This document shows, piece after piece, positions 30,045 through 38,762 of a stretch of 64,000 nt of DNA. A program made the translations under genes and the position numbers. The stretch lies in contig NZ_QRCC01000009.1 of the NCBI RefSeq assembly GCF_009833125.1, positions 62,001-126,000 on the forward strand, read 5' to 3'. The notes below the pieces were generated by a model. That model did not search any database and was not told the DNA's origin. It saw only the letters and a list, made by a program, of their open reading frames with translations. Every line of letters begins with the position of its first letter. The stretch's first letter is position 1. This stretch comes from Nitrosomonas sp. HPC101 (GTDB lineage Bacteria; Pseudomonadota; Gammaproteobacteria; Burkholderiales; Nitrosomonadaceae).

Positions 30045-30341
30045 TCATGGCGTCTCCTTTTTAACGAAATACTTTTCCAGCCGTGCACCACAGGCCTCCA
30101 GCACATCAGCATCCAGCTCCCATCCGCGCAGATGGGCGGGCATGTCGAGCGAGAGGTTGAAGTAACTGGCGCCACGTGCGCAGATAGCCGCTGCCAGATG
30201 AACCGGCAATGAACCGATGACGGTATCGCCTGCGGCAACTTCTTCCGGATCGAGGTGGGGAACATACCTGTCCCACGCGATGCCATGGCGCGCGGCCCAT
30301 TCGATGGCGCCGGGGTGGCGGGTGATAAACCAGATCGTCAT
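30045..30341 (-). CDS. csx16: Csx16 (VVA1548 family), putative cyclic-oligoadenylate ring nuclease
   Basis: A 98-residue protein whose true start is the ATG at 30341, overlapping the end of cas6 by four bases. It matches the VVA1548/Csx16 family: IWFITRHPGAIEWAARHGI, DRYVPHLDPEEVAAGDTVIGSLPVHLAAAICARGA, and LDMPAHLRGWEL. The family is described as a ring nuclease that removes the cyclic oligoadenylate signal of type III systems. It is last in the cas10-csm-cas6 block, so it would be made together with the signal synthase. Confidence 0.9.
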   Translation of the reverse strand: MTIWFITRHPGAIEWAARHGIAWDRYVPHLDPEEVAAGDTVIGSLPVHLAAAICARGASYFNLSLDMPAHLRGWELDADVLEACGARLEKYFVKKETP

Positions 30342-31285
30342 GCAGCAACAATCCGGTAGTGCCCCAGGCCAAAGCTGGCATTCTTGCCGGCATGCAACCA
30401 CTGGCCAAACCACAGCGCGGGCCAGAAAGCAGAAAGATCGCCTTGCAGATCCCAGCGGCCGGTCAATCCGCCCAGCGCCATTTTTTGCTTTTGCCGGCTG
30501 GAATAGCGTTGCCAGTCGCGCCAGCTGAGTTGCCGTTTGCCGGTTACACTGCCAGTCAGTTCACCGAGGCAGCGGAAATCCGGCTGCCAGGCCGCTTCGC
30601 CATGAAATTCGCTGATCAGTGCCAATCGCCGCACCAGCGCCATGAGCAAGGCGCGTTCCGTGACTGTTTGCGCCTTGAGCGGCACACCGTTGTTCTGCAG
30701 GCGCAGCGGGGTGGTGATATGCAGCCGTATTGTGCCGGCAGGCGGTGGCGGGCAGGCAAGCCGGGTTGCATGCGGCTTGATCTGGCCATTTTCCGGTGCA
30801 TAAACCGGGATAGCGGTTTCCGGTTGTTCCAGCACGATGCCGGTCAGCTCGGCTGTGCCATCATCCGGGCCAATGCCGCGTGCCAGTGCCCGCCGCCACG
30901 CCAGAATGGCGATGGGTAGTTCCTGCAGCGCGCGGCCGATCAGCGTGAAATGGAACGACAGCGTATCGCCGGGATGCAGCACGCGCGCGCCCCATTCGGG
31001 CGGCTCGATGATGTAGGGCACCGGAATGCGGCTGAAATCCTGCAGCGCATGGTGTGCCGGGGGAACCGGCTCGAACAGCAGCGTGTAAGGGCAATCGCGC
31101 CGTAGCGGGCAGGTGGTGCAATCCTTCTCGCGGGTAATACAGCCGATGTTACGCAGCGCATGGCCGAAAGCGCCGCGCAGCGTGGAACCGGCATAATCCG
31201 GCAGCCGGATCGGACGGGTTACCACCCAGTCGAAACGATAGCGCGCCAGCTGCTGTGTGAGCGGAGTGTTTGCTATTTCATCCAT
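30338..31285 (-). CDS. cas6: Cas6-family pre-crRNA endoribonuclease
   Basis: A RAMP protein of 315 residues of the PF10040-type Cas6 group. It has the zinc-binding-like cluster CTTCPLRRDCPYTLLFEP, the N-terminal GSTLRGAFGHALRNI, and a C-terminal glycine-rich loop LHAGKNASFGLGHYRI. Cas6 cuts the repeat transcript to leave the 8-nt handle (ATTGAGAC here). It lies between csm5 and csx16 and overlaps csx16 by four bases. Confidence 0.93.
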   Translation of the reverse strand: MDEIANTPLTQQLARYRFDWVVTRPIRLPDYAGSTLRGAFGHALRNIGCITREKDCTTCPLRRDCPYTLLFEPVPPAHHALQDFSRIPVPYIIEPPEWGARVLHPGDTLSFHFTLIGRALQELPIAILAWRRALARGIGPDDGTAELTGIVLEQPETAIPVYAPENGQIKPHATRLACPPPPAGTIRLHITTPLRLQNNGVPLKAQTVTERALLMALVRRLALISEFHGEAAWQPDFRCLGELTGSVTGKRQLSWRDWQRYSSRQKQKMALGGLTGRWDLQGDLSAFWPALWFGQWLHAGKNASFGLGHYRIVAA

Positions 31286-31326
31286 GATGTATCTGCCAGC
31301 CTGTTTCCTTGTCAGCGGTTAATCGG

Positions 31327-32925
31327 TCAATTTCCGCGCAGCGCGGCCAGCTTGAGTTTTTTCAGCTGATCCTTGTCCATCTGCCGCACCAGCTTGGGCA
31401 GCCATTCGCTGATTACCTCCGCCAGCGCGCGTTTTTCTTCTGCAGTCCATTCAGCGTTATCACGTGCCTTGGCTAGCAGCTCGCGTGCCCGGCTGTGAAT
31501 TTTGTCGTTGAGCGCCTCCTGATGCTTGCCCAGCTGTTCTGCGCGAATCTGACAAAAATGGTGAAATTCCTCGATCTGGCGCTGATTGGGTGTCATGGTT
31601 GCCAGCGCCTGCTCGCGTGCGGCAGCGGCTTCGGCTTGTGCCTGTTCTTTTGCGTGTCTGGCAGCCGCTTCCTCGGCTTGACGACGCTGGGCTTCACGCC
31701 GCGCTTCGGCGCGGGCATCGGCTGCAGCCAGACGTTCGGCGTGTGCTTCCAGTATCGGTGCGGCGTGTTGGGCAATCTGCTGTTGTACGGTAACAGCCAA
31801 ATACTGGTGTGCGTCATCGCAACCACTCACCCAGATCCAGCCGAAGGGCAGCAGGTTACCGGCAGCGGCACGGGTAGCACTGGCAAAACGTTTTTCGGTA
31901 GTTTCGGGGCGATAACTGGGTGGTTGCCCTTTGGCACCCATAATTTTGATACTGCGTACACCATTCAGCGTGATGGATTCCGCGCCGGAATGTTTACCGA
32001 TGCGCAGCAGAAATCCTTGCCGGGCTGCGATCAGCTCGCCCAGCTCGTTCGCCAGCAGGGTGCTGATCAGTGCACGCCATTGCGGATCGAGCAACGGTGC
32101 AAAAGTCACATGCCGCAGTTCGCTTTCCAGTTGCGGACGGTAGAACGTATTGCAGGCATCGCACAGTGCATTCCAGCTGATTTTTCCGGTCAACCGCAGC
32201 TCGCTGCTAAAAGCATCCGGCAGGGTTTCGCGCACGGTTTCAAGGAACACCTTGAGTTCGGAAGGAATGCGTTCGCTCGTTTTTTTCTTTTTGCTGACCG
32301 CGTAAAGAATGCGTGTGGGTGGCGCCAGTTGTTCTTCCGGCGCATGCGCATCGGCCAGTGCTACGCTGCGGAAAGGATCGTTTTCGAATTTTCCGGGTTG
32401 ATAGCCCAGCAGGCGCTGCTGAAGTTGAGATGATTTTTCCTGCTTTTCGATTAAAGATTTTCCTTTGTTCAGTTGATTCAGCCACGCGGTACGGATGCTA
32501 CCCTTGAGCGAGCTGCCGGGAAGATACGGTGCGCCATCTAGCGGATTGAAGGCGGTTCTGGCCATGGGAAACAGGTTGTAAACAACCCGGCCATCGTGGC
32601 TACGCTGTTGCGGCACACCAGCCTTTTCCTCGTATTCACGCGCAATGTCGGCCACTACGTCGATCTGTTGCCGGGCGAATTGAGCAAGATGCGCACGGCG
32701 CTGCTTGAAGAATTGTTGTATCGCGCCGATCGGATTGCGTTCATCGGCCAAATGCTGCAGCTTCTGCTTGTCATTGTTATCCAGTGCAGCAGCCAGATCA
32801 GCCGGGTCGAGCGCATGCAGCAAACCGTTGTCGATTACGAAATTGCTCGGCTCAAAATCTTCATCGCAGCCGATATGCACGGGCGACAGCGTGGTGATGC
32901 GCAGCGGGTGATGGCTCATGCTCAT
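31327..32925 (-). CDS. csm5: Csm5 with long C-terminal coiled-coil extension
   Basis: A RAMP subunit that caps the type III-A complex near the crRNA 3' end. The first 370 or so residues have Csm5 features: ITTLSPVHIGCDEDFEPSNFVID, and PYLPGSSLKGSIRTAWL as the RAMP glycine-rich motif. At 532 residues it is much longer than most Csm5 proteins (about 350-400). The excess is an Ala/Glu/Arg-rich coiled coil (about residues 395-448, containing AEARREAQRRQAEEAAARHA) followed by a helical tail to 532. It overlaps csm4 by four bases. An alternative start is two codons in (32919). Confidence 0.92.
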   Translation of the reverse strand: MSMSHHPLRITTLSPVHIGCDEDFEPSNFVIDNGLLHALDPADLAAALDNNDKQKLQHLADERNPIGAIQQFFKQRRAHLAQFARQQIDVVADIAREYEEKAGVPQQRSHDGRVVYNLFPMARTAFNPLDGAPYLPGSSLKGSIRTAWLNQLNKGKSLIEKQEKSSQLQQRLLGYQPGKFENDPFRSVALADAHAPEEQLAPPTRILYAVSKKKKTSERIPSELKVFLETVRETLPDAFSSELRLTGKISWNALCDACNTFYRPQLESELRHVTFAPLLDPQWRALISTLLANELGELIAARQGFLLRIGKHSGAESITLNGVRSIKIMGAKGQPPSYRPETTEKRFASATRAAAGNLLPFGWIWVSGCDDAHQYLAVTVQQQIAQHAAPILEAHAERLAAADARAEARREAQRRQAEEAAARHAKEQAQAEAAAAREQALATMTPNQRQIEEFHHFCQIRAEQLGKHQEALNDKIHSRARELLAKARDNAEWTAEEKRALAEVISEWLPKLVRQMDKDQLKKLKLAALRGN

Positions 32926-33887
32926 GCGAACTCCTCGATATAAACAGGTAATACCGGCGCATAGCCCTGATGAACGGTTTTTTCATGCACGGTTGAAACG
33001 CCGGTAAGTCCGTTACCGGTGAACAGGGGCAGAGGTTGCGTGGTTTGCGGTGTTAGCACGGCGCCGGTGGCAGCCAGCAACAGAGGGCGTTTGAATGGGT
33101 TGTCGCCCAGCGCAAGCGCACCGCCGTGGCGGCCAAAACGGGTTTTTACCTGCCAGTAGCTGCGTTCTGGATTGAATCCCCGGCCTTGTGGCGCGCAGGG
33201 CGCCAGTGTCCAGCAGGCATTGGCCTGCGGATGGGTTTGCTGGAACAGGGGGGTGTCTGTCAGGCTTTGTACTTCAAATTTGCCCAGCCCGATGCTGGCA
33301 TCGCGTCCATAACCCAGGCTGCCGATGGTTCCGAGCAGGGTGTGCAATTCGGTGCGTGCGAAGCGCGTTTCATCGAGTACCAGCCATAAGTCGATGCGTT
33401 GCCACGGCGCATGAAAAATCTGCATCTGGGTGTAGGGTGCAAATTCGCCCGTTCCGGTAGTGCCGGTGAGCCGGTTCAGTGTGTTGTGAAATGCGGCGGC
33501 CTGCACGGGTTTGCCCTGCGCGCAGTAGGCCTCTTCGTCTGCGGCAGCGGCGGCAAGCAGTTGTGGCAATGGCTGGTGGATGGCAGCGTGCGGAATCCAG
33601 CGTTTGCTTTTGGCTTCCTTGCGTTTGGCCGGGTCATTTTCGGCTGCTTCATTCCTGGTTGTCAGCAAGGCAGCGGGCACCGTAGGGCGCGGCAGAAAGC
33701 CTGCCGGAAAGCCGTCGGACACCACCAGCCAGGGCTGGCCGCTGCCATAGCCAGTGAGCAAATCATCCAGCCGGGCTTCGCCGTAGATTTCGCGGCAGGT
33801 ATGGCAAAGCTGGCCAAACAGGGTATCGCCTGCCAGCGGCGTGCCCAGCGGGGAGCGTAAGTGGAGAACAGCGTGCAGGGGTGTCAT
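32922..33887 (-). CDS. csm4: Csm4 RAMP subunit
   Basis: A 321-residue protein binding the 5' handle of the crRNA and contacting Cas10. The start at 33887 gives MTPLHAVLHLRSPLGTPLAGDTLFGQLC, the family N-terminus; an upstream reading from 33926 is inside csm3. Further features are AFHNTLNRLTGTTGTGEF and GSLGYGRDASIGLGKFEV (the glycine-rich RAMP loop). Ends overlap csm5 by four bases. It begins five bases from the csm3 stop. Confidence 0.92.
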   Translation of the reverse strand: MTPLHAVLHLRSPLGTPLAGDTLFGQLCHTCREIYGEARLDDLLTGYGSGQPWLVVSDGFPAGFLPRPTVPAALLTTRNEAAENDPAKRKEAKSKRWIPHAAIHQPLPQLLAAAAADEEAYCAQGKPVQAAAFHNTLNRLTGTTGTGEFAPYTQMQIFHAPWQRIDLWLVLDETRFARTELHTLLGTIGSLGYGRDASIGLGKFEVQSLTDTPLFQQTHPQANACWTLAPCAPQGRGFNPERSYWQVKTRFGRHGGALALGDNPFKRPLLLAATGAVLTPQTTQPLPLFTGNGLTGVSTVHEKTVHQGYAPVLPVYIEEFA

Positions 33888-33891
33888 GGTG

Positions 33892-34608
33892 TCAGGCCGT
33901 TTGTTCAAAAGGAGTGATGGCGTCAAAGCGTGGTGTCAGATCGGCGCCGTCCAGCGTCAGTTTTTCAAACTTGAGTTTGCCGTACCCGCGCGAGCCGGAA
34001 CCGCCGAGGCTGTCGAGTTCGAGCAGCTTCAGCCCCAGCAGCACGGTATCGAGCAGATCTTCTCCGCTCAGCACCTTGAGGGTGAGGGTGAAATCGAATT
34101 GCGCGCCGGCAATAACGCGCTCGATAAAACGTGGATGCTCTGCTGTACCGGCAATGCGGTTGATGCTGTTTTCCGATTTGACTTCGGTGGTCAGCAGATG
34201 GCGGGAATCCAGTTCTTTTTCTTTCCAGTCCGTGTTCAGCGGGCAATCCCAGAAAGCGAGGCGGGTCGGGCCGATTTTTTCGACGAGTTTGTCATCCGCT
34301 TTGTCAGGCGCGCCGCCAAACAGTTGGATAACCGTGCGCCCGGCCAGGTTGTTTTCATCTTTGGCCAGATGGCTGAACGAATAGGGCGCTCCGTTAGCGG
34401 CTTGCACCAGGCCATGGCGCCATTCGAGCAGGCTGCGAATTTTGCCTTTCAGCGATGAGCCGGGAATATAGGGCTGGCCTGTAACTGGATGCTTGACGAC
34501 GGGACTATCGGTGCCGCCGATGCGCATTTCACTGTCACCGGCGCCAATGTGCAGGCCGGATTGAAGGACGATGGTGCCTTTGATTTTCTGGATTTGGGTC
34601 AGTTGCAT
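33892..34608 (-). CDS. csm3: Csm3 backbone subunit with RNase site
   Basis: The repeated backbone protein of the type III-A complex, 238 residues, whose loops cut target RNA every six bases. The active-site Asp lies in RIGGTDSPVVKHP (D about 34), and the RAMP loop PYIPGSSLKGKIRSLLEW follows. SGLHIGAGDSE precedes it. Both motifs are intact, so target cleavage should work. It is between csm2 and csm4. Confidence 0.95.
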   Translation of the reverse strand: MQLTQIQKIKGTIVLQSGLHIGAGDSEMRIGGTDSPVVKHPVTGQPYIPGSSLKGKIRSLLEWRHGLVQAANGAPYSFSHLAKDENNLAGRTVIQLFGGAPDKADDKLVEKIGPTRLAFWDCPLNTDWKEKELDSRHLLTTEVKSENSINRIAGTAEHPRFIERVIAGAQFDFTLTLKVLSGEDLLDTVLLGLKLLELDSLGGSGSRGYGKLKFEKLTLDGADLTPRFDAITPFEQTA

Positions 34609-34659
34609 ATCGGATTCCTTTTGGAAAATAACTGGAAAATGGTGCTGTGATGCCGGGTT

Positions 34660-35049
34660 TTATCCTCGGATTCCCTTAAGAAATCCAAGCATCGCCTCGA
34701 AATGCAGCCGGAAATGGTTGAGCGTGCGCGGGCTGTCGATTTGGGCGATGCAGCCGCGCAGCCATTTAACAAAATCCTCGGTGAGCAGATCACGTCCTTG
34801 GGCATAAACCGCCTTGGCGTTGAGCATGTGGATAAAGGCTTCATAATCCTTGAATTTCTGTTCATCGGTGCCAATGCGTTCCTGCCAGCTGACCAGTTCG
34901 TCGTAAAAACGGCGGATCTGGGTGTATTTGTTTTTTTCTCTGCCTTTTCTGTCAGCTTTGGCAGAATCATCAAATGCCTGTGCAATTTTTTCTGCATCGT
35001 CAGAAAACAGGGTGATGGGTGGCGGGCTGGTTTTCAGATCAGGGGTCAT
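34660..35049 (-). CDS. csm2: Csm2 small subunit
   Basis: A 129-residue, mostly helical protein, the small subunit lying along the crRNA-target duplex. Typical features are KYTQIRRFYDELVSWQ and FVKWLRGCIAQIDSPRTLNHFRLHFEAMLGFLKG. The gap to cas10 (35050-35137) holds copy 2 of the GGCAAGCTTGCC palindrome. Start taken at 35049, with a GGAGAAT ribosome site. Confidence 0.9.
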   Translation of the reverse strand: MTPDLKTSPPPITLFSDDAEKIAQAFDDSAKADRKGREKNKYTQIRRFYDELVSWQERIGTDEQKFKDYEAFIHMLNAKAVYAQGRDLLTEDFVKWLRGCIAQIDSPRTLNHFRLHFEAMLGFLKGIRG

Positions 35050-35124
35050 TTCGTATTCTCCGGAGTTGGTGCGTTGTTGTTATGGTGGAAAAGGATAGCT
35101 TGCCGTTCGGATTTGAAGCCGGGC

Positions 35125-35136
35125 GGCAAGCTTGCC
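35125..35136. repeat. GGCAAGCTTGCC palindrome, copy 2
   Basis: Perfect 12-bp palindrome between cas10 and csm2, one base after the cas10 stop, within a GGGCGGCAAGCTTGCC context like copy 4. It interrupts an otherwise tight operon and could pause or partly end transcription. Confidence 0.7.
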
Positions 35137-35137
35137 G

Positions 35138-37690
35138 TCATTGCCGCTGGCGATAGAGCAGTACGGATACCGGCAGGCGGTAAGCGCCCCGGTGTTGTTT
35201 CAGCGCGCTACCGCATTCGGCCGCCAGCGCCGGGCCGATGCTCTGCTGTTGTTTGGGCAGGCGTGCGCAGCGGTAAGCCAGCCGTGAGCGCCACAGCGCA
35301 TCTTCCGGGCGGCGATTGGCATTTTCCGGCCGATCGTGTTCGGCCTGATCCGCCAACCGCAGCAGGTTGTAGATGAAGCCGGTGGAAAGTCCGTTTGCTT
35401 TATTAATCAGGTGCTCAAGCGCATTGCGCCGGTTGTCCATCAGTTCGTGCCATTCGTGCCAGCCCACGGTGCTACCCCACAAATTGACGGCATTTTTGCC
35501 GGGATGCTGTTTGGCAGCGGCCAATCCGGCTTCGGCTGCGGTGGCGAGATGGCGGGCAGGCACTTTCGGTTGTGTCATGACTGCACCGAGCGAAAAGCTG
35601 ATGTCGTCCCGCGCTACATAGCGGGCAAATTCACGTCGCATGGCGCCGGCCAGTTCCAGCGTGGATTCCCACGGGCCGATCAGGAAAAAATCATCGCCAC
35701 CGGCAAATACCGTGTAGGTGTTGCGGAAGCGCCCGTTTTCGCCATGTGCGCAATACCAGGGCAGCCACAGCGCAAAAAAGGCGTTGACTTGGCGTGAGAG
35801 CGAAGCCCAGCGGGCAAAGGTGGGTTCTTCAAGGCCACTCTGGAACAGCGTGCCGAGGTTGTCGATATCGCCTTTGAGCGTGATCAGTGCGATTTCACTA
35901 TTACCGCTGGCAGCAATAGCGTGAAGTGTCTTGAGTTTTCCTGGCGAGGTGTCGCCGATATCTTCCTGATTGAGACGTTTATAAGCTGGATCTTCTTTCT
36001 CGTCGTTTTCATTCCAGATTGGCACATGGCTGTTGACGAAGCGGCGGGCGTAGCCGTGGAAACAATGGCCATTGGCTTCCGGCTGATCAAAATCCCAGGT
36101 GCGCACCAGTTCGCCTTGTTCGGCCAGTTTGCTGTAATGGCCGGAAATATCCGCTTCATCGACAAATACCAGACGATAGCCGAAGTAACACAGCTCCAGC
36201 GGTTTCTTGAAACTGTCCGCCGTATTCAGCACCAGCAGCCGTGCCTTGCGGGTGAGCGCTTCGCCAATGGCGATCTGGTCGCGTGACAGCGCGCAGGAAG
36301 CAGGCAGCTCGCCTTCGGCGGCACGATCTGCCGGATAACGGTCGTGATAACCGCAGGGGCCATACGGAAAGCGGGTTTCACGCACGGAAGCGGTGTCGCC
36401 ACATAAATCAAACCGGCGGTGCTTGGCGATATCGAGTTCGGTAAACAGTCGCTGCGTGAGCGTTTTGAATTGTTTGCTGATCAGGTCATTGCAGCTGGCA
36501 GGGGTGGCAGCCAGCCCCACGCTGATTTCGCCGTAAGTGTGTTCAAGACACCATTGGTTGAATAGCTGGCGGCAATCTTTGATGGCTTGCTGTGCATCCG
36601 GAGTATTCGGCGCCACGATGAGGAATTTGCCGGCAGCATTGATAATCTGGCTGGTGGAAGGCAGTTGCAGCGCATCGAGCAGCCGCAGCGCGGCCATTTC
36701 CGCCAGCAACGCCACCTGGAACGAGCGGCCGCGCAACAGTTTGTGTGCGTGTTTCTGTGTTTGCGCACCTTCGGCAAAAATGAACTGCTGAATGCCGAAG
36801 AAATCGCCCTGTACCAGCAGCAGTTTGGGTTCATCCCAGTCCGGGCGTTCCGGATCTTTCAGTTTGGCCAGTGCATTTGCGCCGGTGTTGCTGGTGGCTG
36901 CATGCCAACGCCACAGTGCCGTAGCCAGCGCGGCGACTGCCTTGCTGTGATCGTATAGCGAGACATCCGGCACCACGCCCCAGTTGGTGGCTGATGGAAT
37001 TGCCTGGGTAAACGTCAGCCAGGCAGAATCGAAATGATCCAGCCACAGCGGCCAGTTTTTGCGGTGGGATGTGGGAATAGTTTCCAATGCCTGCAGAAAT
37101 TGTTGCCACAGCGCGGCGTATTCAGCTTTTGCAGCCTGATCGCTATCCGGTTCTGCAACGGAACGTGCTGCTGGAAAAATTGCCTGCGGATTGAGCGCCT
37201 GCAGCGGGTAAACATGCTCGAATTTGTTTTTGGGAGATTGCCCGTTCAGCGTGATCTGCTCAAACAGCGTCACCATGCGCGCCTGAAAACGGTTTTTGTG
37301 CGTGGGTGTTATCCCTTCAGCATCATCGTTATATTCATCGAATTTTTTGCGCTCGAAACCGGAAGCCGCCCGATCAGCCGTGGCGATGATCCATTGCAGC
37401 AGTGTGTCCGGTTTGTGGTGCGCGGCAGCGGCATTGGCCATGCTGTCGGTAATATCAGCAGCACTGGCACGTCCGGAGAAGGGGGAGACATCGCCCCGCA
37501 GCACATCGGGCGCCAGTTGCTCGATGACATCCCATTGATCCGCCGTATGCGCGGCGTGGGAATAGCGATACAGCGTGGTCAGTGCGCCGAGATTGCCCGA
37601 AACCGGTTGGCCGGTGCGTTCGTGAAATTTGCCCAGATCGTGCAGCAGCGCCGCAAAAGCAACGCGGCAGGAGGATTGCAGCAGTGTCAT
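35138..37690 (-). CDS. cas10: Cas10/Csm1 signature subunit with HD and GGDD sites
   Basis: The large subunit of the type III-A complex, 850 residues. The N-terminal HD nuclease motif is intact (ALLHDLGKFHERTG, H17-D18) and would cut single-stranded DNA. The second palm domain carries FAGGDDFFLIG (GGDD about residues 664-667), the site that makes cyclic oligoadenylate from ATP on target-RNA binding. Both sites intact means both DNase and signal synthesis are expected. It begins the cas10-csm-cas6-csx16 block, 210 bp downstream of array 2's trailer end. Confidence 0.96.
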   Translation of the reverse strand: MTLLQSSCRVAFAALLHDLGKFHERTGQPVSGNLGALTTLYRYSHAAHTADQWDVIEQLAPDVLRGDVSPFSGRASAADITDSMANAAAAHHKPDTLLQWIIATADRAASGFERKKFDEYNDDAEGITPTHKNRFQARMVTLFEQITLNGQSPKNKFEHVYPLQALNPQAIFPAARSVAEPDSDQAAKAEYAALWQQFLQALETIPTSHRKNWPLWLDHFDSAWLTFTQAIPSATNWGVVPDVSLYDHSKAVAALATALWRWHAATSNTGANALAKLKDPERPDWDEPKLLLVQGDFFGIQQFIFAEGAQTQKHAHKLLRGRSFQVALLAEMAALRLLDALQLPSTSQIINAAGKFLIVAPNTPDAQQAIKDCRQLFNQWCLEHTYGEISVGLAATPASCNDLISKQFKTLTQRLFTELDIAKHRRFDLCGDTASVRETRFPYGPCGYHDRYPADRAAEGELPASCALSRDQIAIGEALTRKARLLVLNTADSFKKPLELCYFGYRLVFVDEADISGHYSKLAEQGELVRTWDFDQPEANGHCFHGYARRFVNSHVPIWNENDEKEDPAYKRLNQEDIGDTSPGKLKTLHAIAASGNSEIALITLKGDIDNLGTLFQSGLEEPTFARWASLSRQVNAFFALWLPWYCAHGENGRFRNTYTVFAGGDDFFLIGPWESTLELAGAMRREFARYVARDDISFSLGAVMTQPKVPARHLATAAEAGLAAAKQHPGKNAVNLWGSTVGWHEWHELMDNRRNALEHLINKANGLSTGFIYNLLRLADQAEHDRPENANRRPEDALWRSRLAYRCARLPKQQQSIGPALAAECGSALKQHRGAYRLPVSVLLYRQRQ

Positions 37691-37753
37691 AAAAAATTTC
37701 CTGTTGATGTGATGGCGCAGATTATGAGCTGGTCAACCGTTGTCGAGCCCGGC

Positions 37754-37765
37754 GGCAAGCTTGCC
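37754..37765. repeat. GGCAAGCTTGCC palindrome, copy 3
   Basis: Perfect 12-bp palindrome upstream of cas10. Sequence on its right (GTGCAAC, then ATCGGC) is similar to that beside copy 4, which shows that the repeated unit is longer than the palindrome. Confidence 0.7.
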
Positions 37766-37900
37766 AAAAAACAGTTGTGCAACCGTTATCGGCGTGTGGA
37801 GCGGATTTTTTAAGGGTATATCTGATCCGGCGGTGTTTCAGGTGGGTGGAGGGTGCAGATGGAGACCGGCAGAAATCTGCGCCTGAGCAAGCATCCACCG

Positions 37901-38564
37901 GCAATCATCCCTTTCGCGTCAGGGCATGGGTGTTTCAATCAATTCCGGGGTACATCGGCAAAACCGATGCGTCTCAATCCCTTTGAAATCAGGGCATGGG
38001 TGTTTCGAAAGGCTTAGCCTGTCAGTTGCCAAATGGATCGTGGTCTCAATCCCTTTGAAATCAGGGCATGGGTGTTTCAGTCATCGCCAAGCAGGACACG
38101 GTTATGATACACGTCTCAATCCCTTTGAAATCAGGGCATGGGTGTTTCTAAATATCGCCGCAAACATCGTTATAGACGCTTAGTCTCAATCCCTTTGAAA
38201 TCAGGGCATGGGTGTTTCCATGATGCAAAAAAACCCCTCTCTCATCAAGGTCTCAATCCCTTTGAAATCAGGGCATGGGTGTTTCAAGATTGCTGGGCTG
38301 CATAACAAACAGGGACCATGTCTCAATCCCTTTGAAATCAGGGCATGGGTGTTTCGGATAGTTGTATCAGTATCCTTATTATTTATGGCGTCTCAATCCC
38401 TTTGAAATCAGGGCATGGGTGTTTCTTATGCCAATCTTGAGACAGCACTATCCAGGTTGGTCTCAATCCCTTTGAAATCAGGGCATGGGTGTTTCAACGC
38501 AACACTAGTAAGGCGAAAGATTCTCGACGTCTCAATCCCTTTGAAATCAGGGCATGGGTGTTTC
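37901..38564 (-). CRISPR. CRISPR array 2: ten repeats, nine spacers
   Basis: Ten 36-bp repeats, the same as in array 1: starts at 37901 (degenerate, TTTCGCGTC in place of TTTGAAATC), 37971, 38043, 38113, 38183, 38250, 38320, 38390, 38460 and 38529. Spacers are 34, 36, 34, 34, 31, 34, 34, 34 and 33 bp, all different. The decayed repeat is the leftmost, so transcription is leftwards from the leader at 38565. Spacer lengths in the 31-36 range are usual for type III. Confidence 0.98.
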
Positions 38565-38694
38565 TGACCACTCTGTTTTTTACCCATAAAATCAAACAAT
38601 TGCACAGGGAGATGAAGAAAACAGATGGGGTGTTGCAAGTTACCTCCTTTGCGCCAGTCAAGAACAGATTAAACGGCTGTTTTGCTGAAAAATA
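38565..38694 (-). promoter_or_regulatory. Leader of CRISPR array 2
   Basis: About 130 bp adjoining the newest repeat and closely matching the array 1 leader (shared CACTCTGTTTTTT, TAAAATCAA, GCAAGTTACCTCCTTT, TAAACGGC). Similarity between the leaders extends across about 130 bp and fades afterwards in both, which defines the leader length. Confidence 0.85.
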
Positions 38695-38762
38695 AAGCAC
38701 TGTATTCAACCTGAAACCGCTACACACCCGATTGCATGCCAGACGTATTTTCTCATAACGGG

